This document shows, in pieces, positions 17,635 through 24,489 of a stretch of 24,489 nucleotides of DNA (within the stretch, counting starts at the first letter, position 1; the number at the start of each line of letters is the position of its first letter). The notes beneath the pieces are model-generated. The model ran no database searches. It was not told where the DNA came from and worked only from the letters and a program-made list of their open reading frames with translations. This stretch comes from a virus: positions 1 to 24,489 of the IMG/VR virus record IMGVR_UViG_3300025128_000319; one strand, written 5' to 3'. The position numbers and the translations under genes were made by a program.

Positions 17635-18438
17635 TCACATACTTGCAAAGGCTATCTCAAATGATAAACTAAATTCAATAAAAGGAGAACCCCCAACAAA
17701 TGTAGTGTCGAATGAACGAACAAAACCCTCTAGCCCTTGTATAGTATTAGTATCTGTAACTATAGGTTTAGGAAACTTACTTCTAGGAACGCTCAAAGTA
17801 GCGTCTAATTCACTCCCACCTTTATCTCTTACAGCATAAGTAAAAGGAATCAAAGGGCAGTTTTCTGATGCCAACGAACCACCCACATTAGTTATTGTGT
17901 TTTCTCCAGCATCTTCATCGTGATATAAAAATTTAGGACCAACTCTCGAAGGAATTAGAATAATTAAACGATTTAGGTTTTGTTGTGATTGCATAAAAGA
18001 TGAATCTACATAAGAATGTATTAGTTGAGCGACTTCTTGAGCCGTCATTTTTACAGTAACATGACTACCATCTATATTATCTGTAACTTGAACAGTAGAA
18101 TCCAATGGGTCCTTTACATCTAATTCAAAATCACCAGCATTAAATTGTTTACGGATTGTTTGTTCAGTTATAATTCCGCTAAGACTGACTGACTTTGTAG
18201 ACATACCTAAATCCAAACCAAGAGAAACTGATTCACCAGTAGCAATACCTATTGCTGGAGTAGGGAAAGCAAATATATTTTTAGAAGTAGAGATAGAAAT
18301 ATTATCACATTTAAGTGCTATTCTATTTGTTTGAAAGTTTTTCATAGAATCACCTGCACTATCAGCAATAGGGCTTCTTGAACTTAAGTCAAGATAAACA
18401 TAATGAGAATCTAAATCAGTAGAAGAAAACGTAGCCAT
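17635..18438 (-). CDS. Probable distal tail protein
   Basis: 267 aa, ATG at 18438, one base after the tape measure stop, with GAGGT 7 nt upstream. The product is beta-rich and has no membrane segment. A central stretch, LGLDLGMSTKSVSLSGIITEQTI (cut here near residues 73-95), resembles the part of distal tail (Dit) and related tail-tip proteins in which a strand with SxxGxI follows a loop. It ends in FIEFSLSFEIAFASM, a final beta strand typical of tail-tube-like folds. In long-tailed phages the gene directly after the tape measure usually encodes Dit, the ring that closes the tube and binds the hub. The call therefore rests on place and general fold, not on a diagnostic motif. Confidence 0.55.
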   Translation of the reverse strand: MATFSSTDLDSHYVYLDLSSRSPIADSAGDSMKNFQTNRIALKCDNISISTSKNIFAFPTPAIGIATGESVSLGLDLGMSTKSVSLSGIITEQTIRKQFNAGDFELDVKDPLDSTVQVTDNIDGSHVTVKMTAQEVAQLIHSYVDSSFMQSQQNLNRLIILIPSRVGPKFLYHDEDAGENTITNVGGSLASENCPLIPFTYAVRDKGGSELDATLSVPRSKFPKPIVTDTNTIQGLEGFVRSFDTTFVGGSPFIEFSLSFEIAFASM

Positions 18439-18439
18439 C

Positions 18440-20149
18440 TTAATACCTCACATTAGTAGACGAAGAAGTAGTTCTATTTATTTCCGTATTCACCATTCGT
18501 CCTATTTTCTTTGCTATATCTCTTAACTCTGAATCTGATGCTCCCATTCTTCCATTAACTGAAACGTTAATAGTCGTACTACCCCTAGAACCGTTAGGAT
18601 TTACTTTTGCTCCTGTAGGTAAATTAACTAATTCTGGTCCTCTTTCTCCAACTATTGCTAAACCTCCTTTATCTATTAAACCACCAGTAGCCAGTAAAGG
18701 AATATCTGCAAATGGAGATATGGCATTTATTCCTTTAATTATAGTATTAACTATCCGTTTAAAGAATCCCATTACATCTCTTGTAAAGAATGTTGTTATC
18801 TTTTCTACTATACTCCCTCCTAATGATAAAAATTTCGCTTTTAGTTTTTCGAATACACTGCCCCAAAATGCACCACTAGTTAAAACAAGTAAAGCCTTAA
18901 AGTAAAGACCTAAAAGGCCAACTATTAAACCAAACGCTAATTTAACAATTCCTTTCATTACAGTAAATATAATAGCACCTAAACCTCCAAAGATTTTGGC
19001 TATACCTGTAATTAATGTCACAAACCTTTCATCAATACTACCACTCCCAAAGAATGCATTAAATATATCAAATACCCCACTGACTATAACAGCAAGGCCC
19101 TCAAAAATTTCTTTTGCCCCATCTACTAATGTTTTTATAACTTCAGCATCTTTAACCAAAGTTCTAAATAAAGAGAATATTACAAAGGCTTGTATTAAGA
19201 ACATAACTCCTAATAAAGCATATTTAGATGCCATCTTCATAACTTTTCCAAATGGTATTTTTCTAAATGCTTTAACACCTGACACAACAACTTTAATCAT
19301 GCTAAAAATGGGTTGTTGTCCTTTTGGGCTAAATAAACCAAGTGTTAAAAATTTAAATAAAGGACTATTCTTAATACCTTCCCCTATAGACTTAGCGGCA
19401 TCTATTCTTCTTTCACCTGCTAGGTCGCCTATTTGTCTTTTTAATGAAGCCCCTTTTTCTGTTGTAGCAAATCTAGGTCTAAATTGTCCTATTGAAAACC
19501 CTTGATTATATGCTTTTTCTTGTTGTTTAAAGGTTTCTCTTAACAGTTCTTCTTGCTTACGGATTTTAGTTACCCTTTCTCTTTCCGCCGCTAGTTCCAT
19601 TTGTTTTTCTTCTTCTTTTAATAAACCTTTAACTTGTTCACCATATCCTTTTTTAGTTTCTAATAAAACATCATGCATATCGCTATATTGTTTTTTAGTT
19701 CTATTTAGTGCAAATTCTTGTGCCTTTTGTTGTTCCATTCCAGCCGCATCTGCCATTGCATATGCATCAGCAACCTCTTCTATTGAATCACTTAAATCTT
19801 TAAATGATAGAGAAGCATCGTTTAAATCCTTTTGAACATCCGCTACCTTTTGTAATTCTTGCTGTACTTTACCCACACTTCTAATACTTTTTTGAGTTTC
19901 CTCAAATGCTCTATCTTGTTTTTTATAATAAAAATCTAATACTTGACCAAGAGAACGCATATAATTTTGTAATTTCCATAACCCACTTCCAGATAATACC
20001 CTACTAAATGCTGTCCATTTTTTACTCGCCTCTCCAGTTCCATTCGCTAATTCTCCGAAACTCCTAAGAAGACTATCTGACGCTTCTTTTTGGGTTTCAA
20101 GAGCAGAGGTTAAAGACCTAACAGAATCAGTAGCATTATTTAAACTCAT
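18440..20149 (-). CDS. Tail tape measure protein
   Basis: 569 aa, ATG at 20149 with GAGAGG upstream, 2 nt after the frameshifted chaperone frame ends. The first 240 residues are charged, helical and coiled-coil-like, rich in Gln, Glu and Lys (EEEKQMELAAERERVTKI). Hydrophobic segments lie near 309-328 (VMFLIQAFVIFSLF) and 380-435 (GGLGAIIFTVMKGIVKLAFG and following). The C-terminal third carries GLAIVGERGPELVNLPTG, a signature found near the end of many tape measure proteins. It sets tail length and helps DNA pass the host membrane. At about 1.5 Å per residue (rule from other phages) a tail of roughly 85 nm is implied, shorter than in lambda. Confidence 0.9.
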   Translation of the reverse strand: MSLNNATDSVRSLTSALETQKEASDSLLRSFGELANGTGEASKKWTAFSRVLSGSGLWKLQNYMRSLGQVLDFYYKKQDRAFEETQKSIRSVGKVQQELQKVADVQKDLNDASLSFKDLSDSIEEVADAYAMADAAGMEQQKAQEFALNRTKKQYSDMHDVLLETKKGYGEQVKGLLKEEEKQMELAAERERVTKIRKQEELLRETFKQQEKAYNQGFSIGQFRPRFATTEKGASLKRQIGDLAGERRIDAAKSIGEGIKNSPLFKFLTLGLFSPKGQQPIFSMIKVVVSGVKAFRKIPFGKVMKMASKYALLGVMFLIQAFVIFSLFRTLVKDAEVIKTLVDGAKEIFEGLAVIVSGVFDIFNAFFGSGSIDERFVTLITGIAKIFGGLGAIIFTVMKGIVKLAFGLIVGLLGLYFKALLVLTSGAFWGSVFEKLKAKFLSLGGSIVEKITTFFTRDVMGFFKRIVNTIIKGINAISPFADIPLLATGGLIDKGGLAIVGERGPELVNLPTGAKVNPNGSRGSTTINVSVNGRMGASDSELRDIAKKIGRMVNTEINRTTSSSTNVRY

Positions 20150-20151
20150 AT

Positions 20152-20732
20152 CTATCCTCTCTTTTTTATTTCTTTCTCCATTTCTTCCGCTTTATACCGT
20201 TCCACTTCGCCATGAACCATTAACATATCTCTAACCAAACGGGCTGGCATCTGATAAACCTCTAATGGGCTTATCGCTAAAGCCTTAGAAAGACTATAAA
20301 CTGTAATCAGAGATACAATCTCTGGGTCGGGTTTACCCCTTCCTCTTATTGTGGCTCTGATTCTTCGTTTTTTGTATCATCCCCCGCTAACTGTTGAAGG
20401 GGATTAGGAAGTATATCTTTTAATTGACTTCCTAAATAGGGACTTAGCCTAATCAAATCAGTTTTACCTAAATGTGGCTCTGTCTTTTCTACAAAGTTAT
20501 CAATCATATAATGGTATAAATTATTTAAATCTATATCCATTTCCTGAGTTCTAGGATTAATATTCATTACAGAAGCCATTCCTTGTTCTACTTGTAGCCA
20601 AGTTGGTTCTTTAATCCATATTTTCAGGTATTCATCACTATTCTCACTTATTTTGAGATAGTGTAATTTCGGTTCATTTGCCGCAAACAGCAAGTTCTTA
20701 TTACTAACAATTTTTTTATTTTCGTTTAACAT
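20152..20732 (-). CDS. Tail assembly chaperone, -1 frameshift product (GT-like)
   Basis: Joins the zero-frame chaperone (20732 to the slip at 20367-20373) to the -1 frame that continues to TAG at 20152-20154. The extension is 71 codons with no start of its own needed, and reads RRIRATIRGRGKPDPEIVSL, then SPLEVYQMPARLVRDMLMV and a Lys/Glu-rich helix ending KKRG. The total is about 193 aa. The PLEVYQMP...LVRDMLMVHGEVE pattern is typical of the second half of tail chaperone fusions (lambda gpG-T type), which bring the tape measure and tube subunits together. The frame ends 2 nt before the tape measure ATG, the standard place. Expected to be made in a small fraction of translation events. Confidence 0.85.
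20308..20324 (-). repeat. Hairpin downstream of the frameshift site
   Basis: Perfect 7-bp inverted repeat CAGAGAT / ATCTCTG with a 3-nt loop inside the -1 frame of the chaperone. It may fold in the mRNA, but at about 42 nt from the slip site its role in frameshifting is uncertain. Confidence 0.45.
20346..20732 (-). CDS. Tail assembly chaperone, zero-frame product (G-like)
   Basis: 128 aa from ATG 20732, which has AAGGTGG 5 nt upstream; a TTG 11 codons earlier lacks a good site and is rejected. The protein is helical and acidic, with WIKEPTWLQVEQGMASV near residue 44 and LGKTDLIRLSPYLGSQLKDI near 89. It ends with a disordered acidic tail (DDTKNEESEPQ), the part where frameshifting occurs. In known phages the short product (G) is abundant and coats the tape measure, while the fusion recruits tube protein; neither is in the mature virion. 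Identification rests on position directly before the tape measure and the slippery site. Confidence 0.85.
   Translation of the reverse strand: MLNENKKIVSNKNLLFAANEPKLHYLKISENSDEYLKIWIKEPTWLQVEQGMASVMNINPRTQEMDIDLNNLYHYMIDNFVEKTEPHLGKTDLIRLSPYLGSQLKDILPNPLQQLAGDDTKNEESEPQ
20367..20373 (-). promoter_or_regulatory. Programmed -1 ribosomal frameshift site A AAA AAC
   Basis: Read leftward, the codons ACA AAA AAC contain the heptamer A AAA AAC in the X XXY YYZ register needed for -1 slippage. Both tRNAs can re-pair after the slip. The -1 frame stays open for 71 codons. A 7-bp hairpin (CAGAGAT TGT ATCTCTG at 20308-20324) lies about 42 nt downstream, farther than a typical stimulator. Confidence 0.85.
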
Positions 20733-20737
20733 TTTAT

Positions 20738-20744
20738 CCACCTT
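20738..20744 (-). promoter_or_regulatory. Shine-Dalgarno site deciding the chaperone start
   Basis: AAGGTGG lies 5 nt before ATG 20732 and fixes that codon as the start, since the upstream TTG in the same frame has no matching site. Confidence 0.8.
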
Positions 20745-20753
20745 CTTTTTTTT

Positions 20754-20780
20754 ACCAACATACAAACAAACGGTGTTGGT
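20754..20780 (-). repeat. Hairpin upstream of the chaperone gene
   Basis: ACCAACA at 20754-20760 and TGTTGGT at 20774-20780 form a perfect 7-bp stem with a 13-nt loop. It occupies the gap between the Lys-rich 43-aa gene and the chaperone ribosome site. No T-tract follows leftward, so it is not an intrinsic terminator. It may be a processing or translation-tuning structure. Confidence 0.4.
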
Positions 20781-20791
20781 GGAATATGATA

Positions 20792-20923
20792 TTATTCAGT
20801 AGTTTCTGGAGTTTCTTCCTTAACTACCTCCTTTTTCTTTTGGCGTTTTTTAGCCCTTGATTTTTTAAGTTCTTCTTTTAGTCTTTGTTCAACTAACAAT
20901 CTTTTTTCTGCTTTAGAAACCAT
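20792..20923 (-). CDS. 43-aa Lys/Glu-rich small protein
   Basis: ATG at 20923 follows AAGGGTGAT, which overlaps the stop of the major tail protein, and ends at TAA 20792-20794. The 43-aa product is very rich in Lys, Arg and Glu (KRLLVEQRLKEELKKSRAKK, then KKKEVVKEE) and ends in an acidic, Thr/Glu tail. It should form a charged helix or coiled coil without a membrane span. Placed between the tube protein and the tail chaperone, it might act in tail assembly, but no family is known to me. The ribosome site and tight packing support that it is real. Confidence 0.65.
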   Translation of the reverse strand: MVSKAEKRLLVEQRLKEELKKSRAKKRQKKKEVVKEETPETTE

Positions 20924-20928
20924 TTATA

Positions 20929-22554
20929 TCACCCTTGTAAAACCCAATGAGTTTTAACAGTACAACTGTTTAAAGTTCTAGGCATTACTGTTCCTTCTAC
21001 TGTAATTGGTCCTTTATCATCAGGTATTGTAAAGTTAGCACTATTCAAGAAATAATCTTGGAACTTCATAAGAATCTGTTCTCCATTCGCTTTATCGAAC
21101 TGTAGAGTAAGAAGTGTAGAAGCAGTATCTCCTACTTCGGTTTGATTCAATAGTTCTTCAAATAATTTATCATCAGTAACCATAGCAGTAAAGGAAACTT
21201 CATAATTTCTTTGTGCAGGTATAGCATCTTTTATTGATTTATTACCTATTCCTATAAACCTTTTATCTTGTAAATTATTATTAATAGTTAAAGTTAAGTT
21301 TGTAACTTTTAAAAATTGTTGCCCAAATACACTAAACAGTCCACTTGAGAAAAAGAATGGTTCCAAAAATTCAGCATCAAAATCAGTAGTACTACTATCA
21401 TTAGCCTGTTCAAAGTTAAACAATTGACGGTTATCAGTTATACCAGCCCTTGCCTCATAATTCTCTGCTTGGGTTAAACTGTGAACTGCTCTAGTGTTTA
21501 AATCCATAGTCATTTTAACTTCTTCATTTTCATTGGCCGTCATTGTAAAAGTATTAACTCTATTACCCCTAGCAATCCTAACAAAAGTAGCACTTTCTGA
21601 AGCAGATGCAGTATTGGTGGTTAATGTGCTAGTCTTGGATAAAGTTTGTTCTAAAGCAAAAGAAGGTAAATTAGCCCCATCTGCCTCAGCAAATGTATAT
21701 GTAATTAAATGGTCTGTACCTCCCCCTGTAGTTCCATCAGTTATTGCTCTTTGTAATAATTCCGTATTTGCCGCCGCATCTATACCACTAAGTAAAGGCG
21801 GAACTAAAGTATTAGTGCCTCTTTGAGTTTTATAGAAAATTGGTCCTTGGTCTAAAAACTCGGTAACATCATGGTCCGCCTCCGCACCACCATTTCCCGA
21901 ATCAATATATACAAATCTTCTATCATCTACTGAGGATGCACCATGTCCATTTAATAAATCAGTAGTGCCTTGGGCTTCTAAAGTAGCATTAACATTAGTA
22001 CATCGACCTAGTGCATAATAAATAAAAGCACCATGATTCGCAACTAAATTTATATTAGCACCACTAGCAGTTTCTATTCCTTTAAATTGATGAGTAAAGT
22101 TTCTACTTCCTCCTAATTGAAGATTCATTTGTTTCATTTCTACTTCTACATTAGGAAATGTAGCGGACTCAACTAAACCTAACCAGTTATCAGCGTTAAG
22201 TCTTTTAGTTGTTGAATTTTTTGCTCCAACACAAGGAGCGCCATAACCTCTAATGTGAATAAAATCGCCACTTGCCAAAGAATGCGAATGAGCAGGGCTA
22301 ATGGTTAAATCTTTTTCATCATTTTTAGTAACAATGTGAGTTGAAACTATAGTAGTAGGTGCGCCAGCGTCATAAAGTTCAACAGTACAGCCAACATATA
22401 AATTATCAACCATTAGAAAATGCGCTTCCCAATCATCATGCGCTCTTAATACCGTTGTAGTACTATTACTATTGTCTAATGGTATGTATAAGTCCACTTC
22501 TGGAACTAACGTTAAACTTGCTTGGCTTCCTAAAAATATATCTTCTGCTGTCAT
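20929..22554 (-). CDS. Probable major tail (tube) protein
   Basis: 541 aa from ATG 22554 (MTAEDIFLGSQASLTLVPE). AGGTGA at 22563-22568 sits 8 nt upstream of it; the GTG at 22566, four codons earlier, overlaps that site and is rejected. A segment LNADNWLGLVESATFPNVEV near residue 120 and following (QLGGSRNFTHQFKG) fits the strand-loop pattern of phage tail tube proteins. Residues about 25-110 look like an inserted beta module ending SLASGDFIHIRGYG. The long C-terminal half may hold further outer domains. Position between the tail terminator and the tail chaperone is the standard place of the tube gene. No sheath gene accompanies it. The call rests mainly on position. Confidence 0.65.
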   Translation of the reverse strand: MTAEDIFLGSQASLTLVPEVDLYIPLDNSNSTTTVLRAHDDWEAHFLMVDNLYVGCTVELYDAGAPTTIVSTHIVTKNDEKDLTISPAHSHSLASGDFIHIRGYGAPCVGAKNSTTKRLNADNWLGLVESATFPNVEVEMKQMNLQLGGSRNFTHQFKGIETASGANINLVANHGAFIYYALGRCTNVNATLEAQGTTDLLNGHGASSVDDRRFVYIDSGNGGAEADHDVTEFLDQGPIFYKTQRGTNTLVPPLLSGIDAAANTELLQRAITDGTTGGGTDHLITYTFAEADGANLPSFALEQTLSKTSTLTTNTASASESATFVRIARGNRVNTFTMTANENEEVKMTMDLNTRAVHSLTQAENYEARAGITDNRQLFNFEQANDSSTTDFDAEFLEPFFFSSGLFSVFGQQFLKVTNLTLTINNNLQDKRFIGIGNKSIKDAIPAQRNYEVSFTAMVTDDKLFEELLNQTEVGDTASTLLTLQFDKANGEQILMKFQDYFLNSANFTIPDDKGPITVEGTVMPRTLNSCTVKTHWVLQG

Positions 22555-22562
22555 TTGCTTTC

Positions 22563-22568
22563 TCACCT
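22563..22568 (-). promoter_or_regulatory. Shine-Dalgarno site deciding the major tail protein start
   Basis: AGGTGA lies 8 nt before ATG 22554. Because an alternative GTG start falls inside it, the site favours the ATG. Confidence 0.75.
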
Positions 22569-22584
22569 ACTTACTTACTTACTA
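22567..22584 (-). repeat. Short (GTAA)n tetranucleotide repeat
   Basis: Leftward the sequence reads TAGTAAGTAAGTAAGTAG, about three and a half copies of GTAA. It lies between the stop of the tail terminator gene and the ribosome site of the major tail protein. The copy number is low; it is noted because it abuts a highly expressed structural gene. Confidence 0.5.
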
Positions 22585-23169
22585 TACTGAGATGGCGTAC
22601 CGTTTCATTGTCACATTTACTTTATAACCCAATAACCTTTTTGCTTTGTTATTAGATTCCGTTCTTCCTCCTAAAAAAATTTGATGCATTTTCAATGATT
22701 CACTTCCAATTGTAACGGTCGCACCCTTCCTCTGTGATTCAAGCGTGTAGCGAAGCGATTTATAAAGTGATTCCAACCTTTTATGCGCATACATATTATC
22801 TGCGGCTCTAGTATCTCCACCACTTACAGTTCTAATATGACAAGTTAAGTTATAAGTCTCGTTCCTAACATCGTAATGAACTGTACCATATTCTATATCT
22901 TGTCCATCTTCAAATACCACAATTAAGTCTGAAGAAGTTGCCGCCCCAATAGCAGGGCTAGTCTGATTTAACAAACTATATTGCCTAGCCTGACCTCTAC
23001 TAACTTTACCAGTTGTTCCATCTGTTGCTCCACCTGAAGATAAATTACGAATATCTAGTATTGTAGGTTTAACCCTATGAGCAGATGGTATTCCTAATGT
23101 ATTTTGCATAACACTAGAACTAGGCCAGTTATCTCTTAAGAGTTCTACCAAATAAGTTACTTCATCCAT
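22582..23169 (-). CDS. Probable tail terminator / tail completion protein
   Basis: 195 aa, ATG at 23169 overlapping the previous stop by one base (TAATG). An N-terminal helix (VTYLVELLRDNWP) is followed by a middle beta region (LIVVFEDGQDIEYG, then YDVRNETYNLTCHIRTV). A helix comes next (AHKRLESLYKSLRYTLE), then final strands (LLGYKVNVTMKRYAI). This helix-strand-helix-strand order is that of small tail-completion proteins (lambda gpU-like class), which cap the tube next to the head connector. Its place just before the tube gene agrees. No catalytic residues are evident. It could instead be a head closure protein. Confidence 0.6.
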   Translation of the reverse strand: MDEVTYLVELLRDNWPSSSVMQNTLGIPSAHRVKPTILDIRNLSSGGATDGTTGKVSRGQARQYSLLNQTSPAIGAATSSDLIVVFEDGQDIEYGTVHYDVRNETYNLTCHIRTVSGGDTRAADNMYAHKRLESLYKSLRYTLESQRKGATVTIGSESLKMHQIFLGGRTESNNKAKRLLGYKVNVTMKRYAISV

Positions 23170-23357
23170 TATAACCCACTACCCTTTACAACTTTATTTA
23201 ATCTTTTACGAATATCTTTCTCAATTGCTTCTGCTACAAACTTTTCTATTTCTGCATCAGAATAAGTATAATCTCCAAGTCCACTAGCCTCGAAAAGTTT
23301 ATTTCTTTCTCTATACATTTGTTCTACTCTTTTGATTATTCTTATTACGTCACTCAA
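23169..23357 (-). CDS. 62-aa helical protein of the head-tail connector region
   Basis: 62 aa with a TTG start at 23357, inside the last codons of the adaptor gene (8-nt overlap), preceded by GGGGTG 7 nt upstream. An ATG at codon 14 is the only later start. The protein is helical and charged (VIRIIKRVEQMYRERNKLFE, DAEIEKFVAEAIEKDIRKRL) with a short Gly-Ser end. It has no membrane span. In tailed phages this slot normally holds a head-closure or minor connector protein, but it is too short for the usual families and I do not recognise it. Function is inferred from place only. Confidence 0.6.
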   Translation of the reverse strand: MSDVIRIIKRVEQMYRERNKLFEASGLGDYTYSDAEIEKFVAEAIEKDIRKRLNKVVKGSGL

Positions 23358-24465
23358 TTAAGAACACCCCTTCCTTCTTACCATCTAATATTTCCATTGC
23401 TTCTTTTCTTAGAATATCATATTTCTCTTTAACGGATATTTGGTTTCCAGATTCAGTAATTAAAACAGTAGCATCATCAGAACGTAGAATTTCACAAGCA
23501 ACTAACTTTGTAGCCGCATCTGTAATTGTTGCTGGAATGTTACCATCCCCTGCATAGTAAGTTGCCCTTACAGAATTTAAATGAATATATGGGAACTTAT
23601 CTCTAAAGAAAATTCTACCTTCTCTACTTATTTTCCACCATTCATCCATTCTTCCTGATGACTCTTTATCTGTAAAGCCACTAACTTCTAATCCGTGTGC
23701 AGAAGTTGTAGCCGCATTACCATTTAGATAAATACTACATTCTGCACCATCATCACTTGGTAATAAAGATGAAATTAAAACTTTACTAGAATCTTCTGAA
23801 TCAAGACAAGCATAGAAAAAGTCTGAAACTTGTTTAGCACCCGTAGAATCTGTCTGCCCCTTTGCTTGTGTAGCACCTGTTAACGATGCAGTTTTATCGG
23901 GGAACCTTTCATTGATTAATGAAACAAGTTCCCTTGCCGCAGTTTTATTACCATATGTGGTATCGAATCTTGAATTTGTAGTCCCTGCCAGTAAATTAAA
24001 TACTAAACCGCTGTTAGGTAAACGAAGGTTAATTGTAGTTGTACCACTAATCATAGAAGTATAATCGTTAAAGGTTACACTGGCTTCTGCTCCACAAATG
24101 TTTGTCCATTTACTCCCTTCCCATATATCTAAACGAATCATTTTGGATATACTATGTCTATCTAATTGAATAAAACCAAGATAATCTCTATACATTCCAG
24201 CGGGATAATGCCCTAGTCCTACAGTAAAATTATGATATTCTTTTTCATATAGTATTTTTCTCCAAGAAGTTTTAGTTTTACCATCAACCATATCTTCTAC
24301 TCTTTTAATAAATTCACCAACTTCTGAGTGCATTGGTGTAGTATTAGCAGTAAAAGGTGGTATCTGTAAAAGTTCTGCAACTTTATCAGCAGTAGTATAA
24401 TATCCTCTACCCGCTGAGTAATCGGGGTTTATTGTTGTTGTATCTGATGGTGATTTATATGTCAT
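23350..24465 (-). CDS. Probable head-tail adaptor (connector) protein with an inserted domain
   Basis: 371 aa, ATG at 24465 with GGAGG upstream and a one-base TAATG overlap with the preceding gene. The N-terminus (YYTTADKVAELLQIPPF near residue 22, then VGEFIKRVEDMVDGKTKTSW near 48) resembles the first helices of HK97 gp6-type adaptors. The C-terminus (ITDAATKLVACEILRSDD near 315, then VKEKYDILRKEAMEILDGK near 347) resembles their last helices. The roughly 240 residues between, rich in beta strands, are not part of usual adaptors, which run about 100-150 aa. So this looks like an adaptor carrying an insertion. It would join the portal to the tail. Family call is by pattern recall. Confidence 0.6.
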   Translation of the reverse strand: MTYKSPSDTTTINPDYSAGRGYYTTADKVAELLQIPPFTANTTPMHSEVGEFIKRVEDMVDGKTKTSWRKILYEKEYHNFTVGLGHYPAGMYRDYLGFIQLDRHSISKMIRLDIWEGSKWTNICGAEASVTFNDYTSMISGTTTINLRLPNSGLVFNLLAGTTNSRFDTTYGNKTAARELVSLINERFPDKTASLTGATQAKGQTDSTGAKQVSDFFYACLDSEDSSKVLISSLLPSDDGAECSIYLNGNAATTSAHGLEVSGFTDKESSGRMDEWWKISREGRIFFRDKFPYIHLNSVRATYYAGDGNIPATITDAATKLVACEILRSDDATVLITESGNQISVKEKYDILRKEAMEILDGKKEGVFLIE

Positions 24466-24489
24466 TATTCTGCCTCCACTGGTTCATGC
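24465..24489 (-). CDS. C-terminal end of an upstream late gene (partial)
   Basis: Reading leftward from the window edge, a frame ending HEPVEAE then TAA (24465-24467) overlaps the adaptor ATG as TAATG. Only seven residues are visible. In this gene order it could be a capsid or neck protein, but this cannot be told. Confidence 0.4.

Noticed and set aside
17631-17648. TTG start six codons upstream for the 842-aa tail protein
   Set aside because: It would overlap the end of the preceding gene and lacks a ribosome site, while ATG 17630 has GTGAT just upstream.
18996-19505. 169-aa open frame on the plus strand
   Set aside because: It is antisense to the tape measure gene, whose motifs are clear; no ribosome site or recognisable domain.
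20733-20765. TTG start 11 codons upstream for the tail chaperone
   Set aside because: AAGGTGG is placed correctly for ATG 20732, and the upstream codons are an A-rich leader with no site of their own.
22554-22566. GTG start four codons upstream for the major tail protein
   Set aside because: It overlaps the AGGTGA ribosome site that is ideally spaced for the following ATG.

Overview
The window is a piece of a tailed double-stranded DNA virus (Caudoviricetes), AT-rich (about one third G+C by eye). It holds the complete tail-building block of the virion genes plus the end of a separate rightward gene cluster. No integrase, tRNA, CRISPR array, insertion sequence or cellular housekeeping gene was seen. 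The two-step tail assembly chaperone, the tape measure C-terminal motif, the fibre repeats and the fibre tip all point to a virus, probably marine: the fibre repeats and tip resemble those I recall from ocean phages. The host cannot be fixed. Shine-Dalgarno sites (GGAGG, GGTGA types) are nearly universal, and the one clear terminator is a bacterial-style cUUCGg hairpin with a U-tract, which leans to a bacterial host. An archaeal host is not excluded.

Right-pointing part (1-1085): the end of an unidentified gene, a DEDD-type 3'-5' exonuclease, a 53-aa single-span membrane protein and a 44-aa zinc-ribbon protein. The genes overlap by 1 nt or lie 1 nt apart and are closed by the terminator at 1042-1083. 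This looks like the tail of a replication or early-gene operon.

Convergent gap (about 1084-1211): no gene; one small inverted repeat.

Left-pointing part (24489 down to 1212) is one tightly packed late operon, read from high to low coordinates. It holds: the end of an unknown gene, head-tail adaptor, a 62-aa protein, probable tail terminator, probable major tail (tube) protein, a 43-aa Lys-rich protein, tail assembly chaperone with a programmed -1 frameshift, tape measure protein, probable distal tail protein, an 842-aa LamG-like tail protein, a 3253-aa giant protein with tail-hub-like ends, a collar/fibre-adaptor protein, an 829-to-835-aa-class tail fibre, an Ig-like surface protein, a Rossmann-fold methyltransferase-like protein and a 52-aa membrane peptide. 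Gene order matches the assembly order of a long non-contractile tail. No sheath gene was recognised, so siphovirus-like morphology is the best inference.

The most notable points are the canonical A AAA AAC slippery site, which joins the chaperone to an otherwise startless 71-codon reading frame, and the 9.8-kb gene whose hub-like segments are separated by roughly 2000 residues of repeated beta-modules. Also notable are the methyltransferase-like gene at the end of a virion operon and two unlisted small membrane proteins at the convergent junction.
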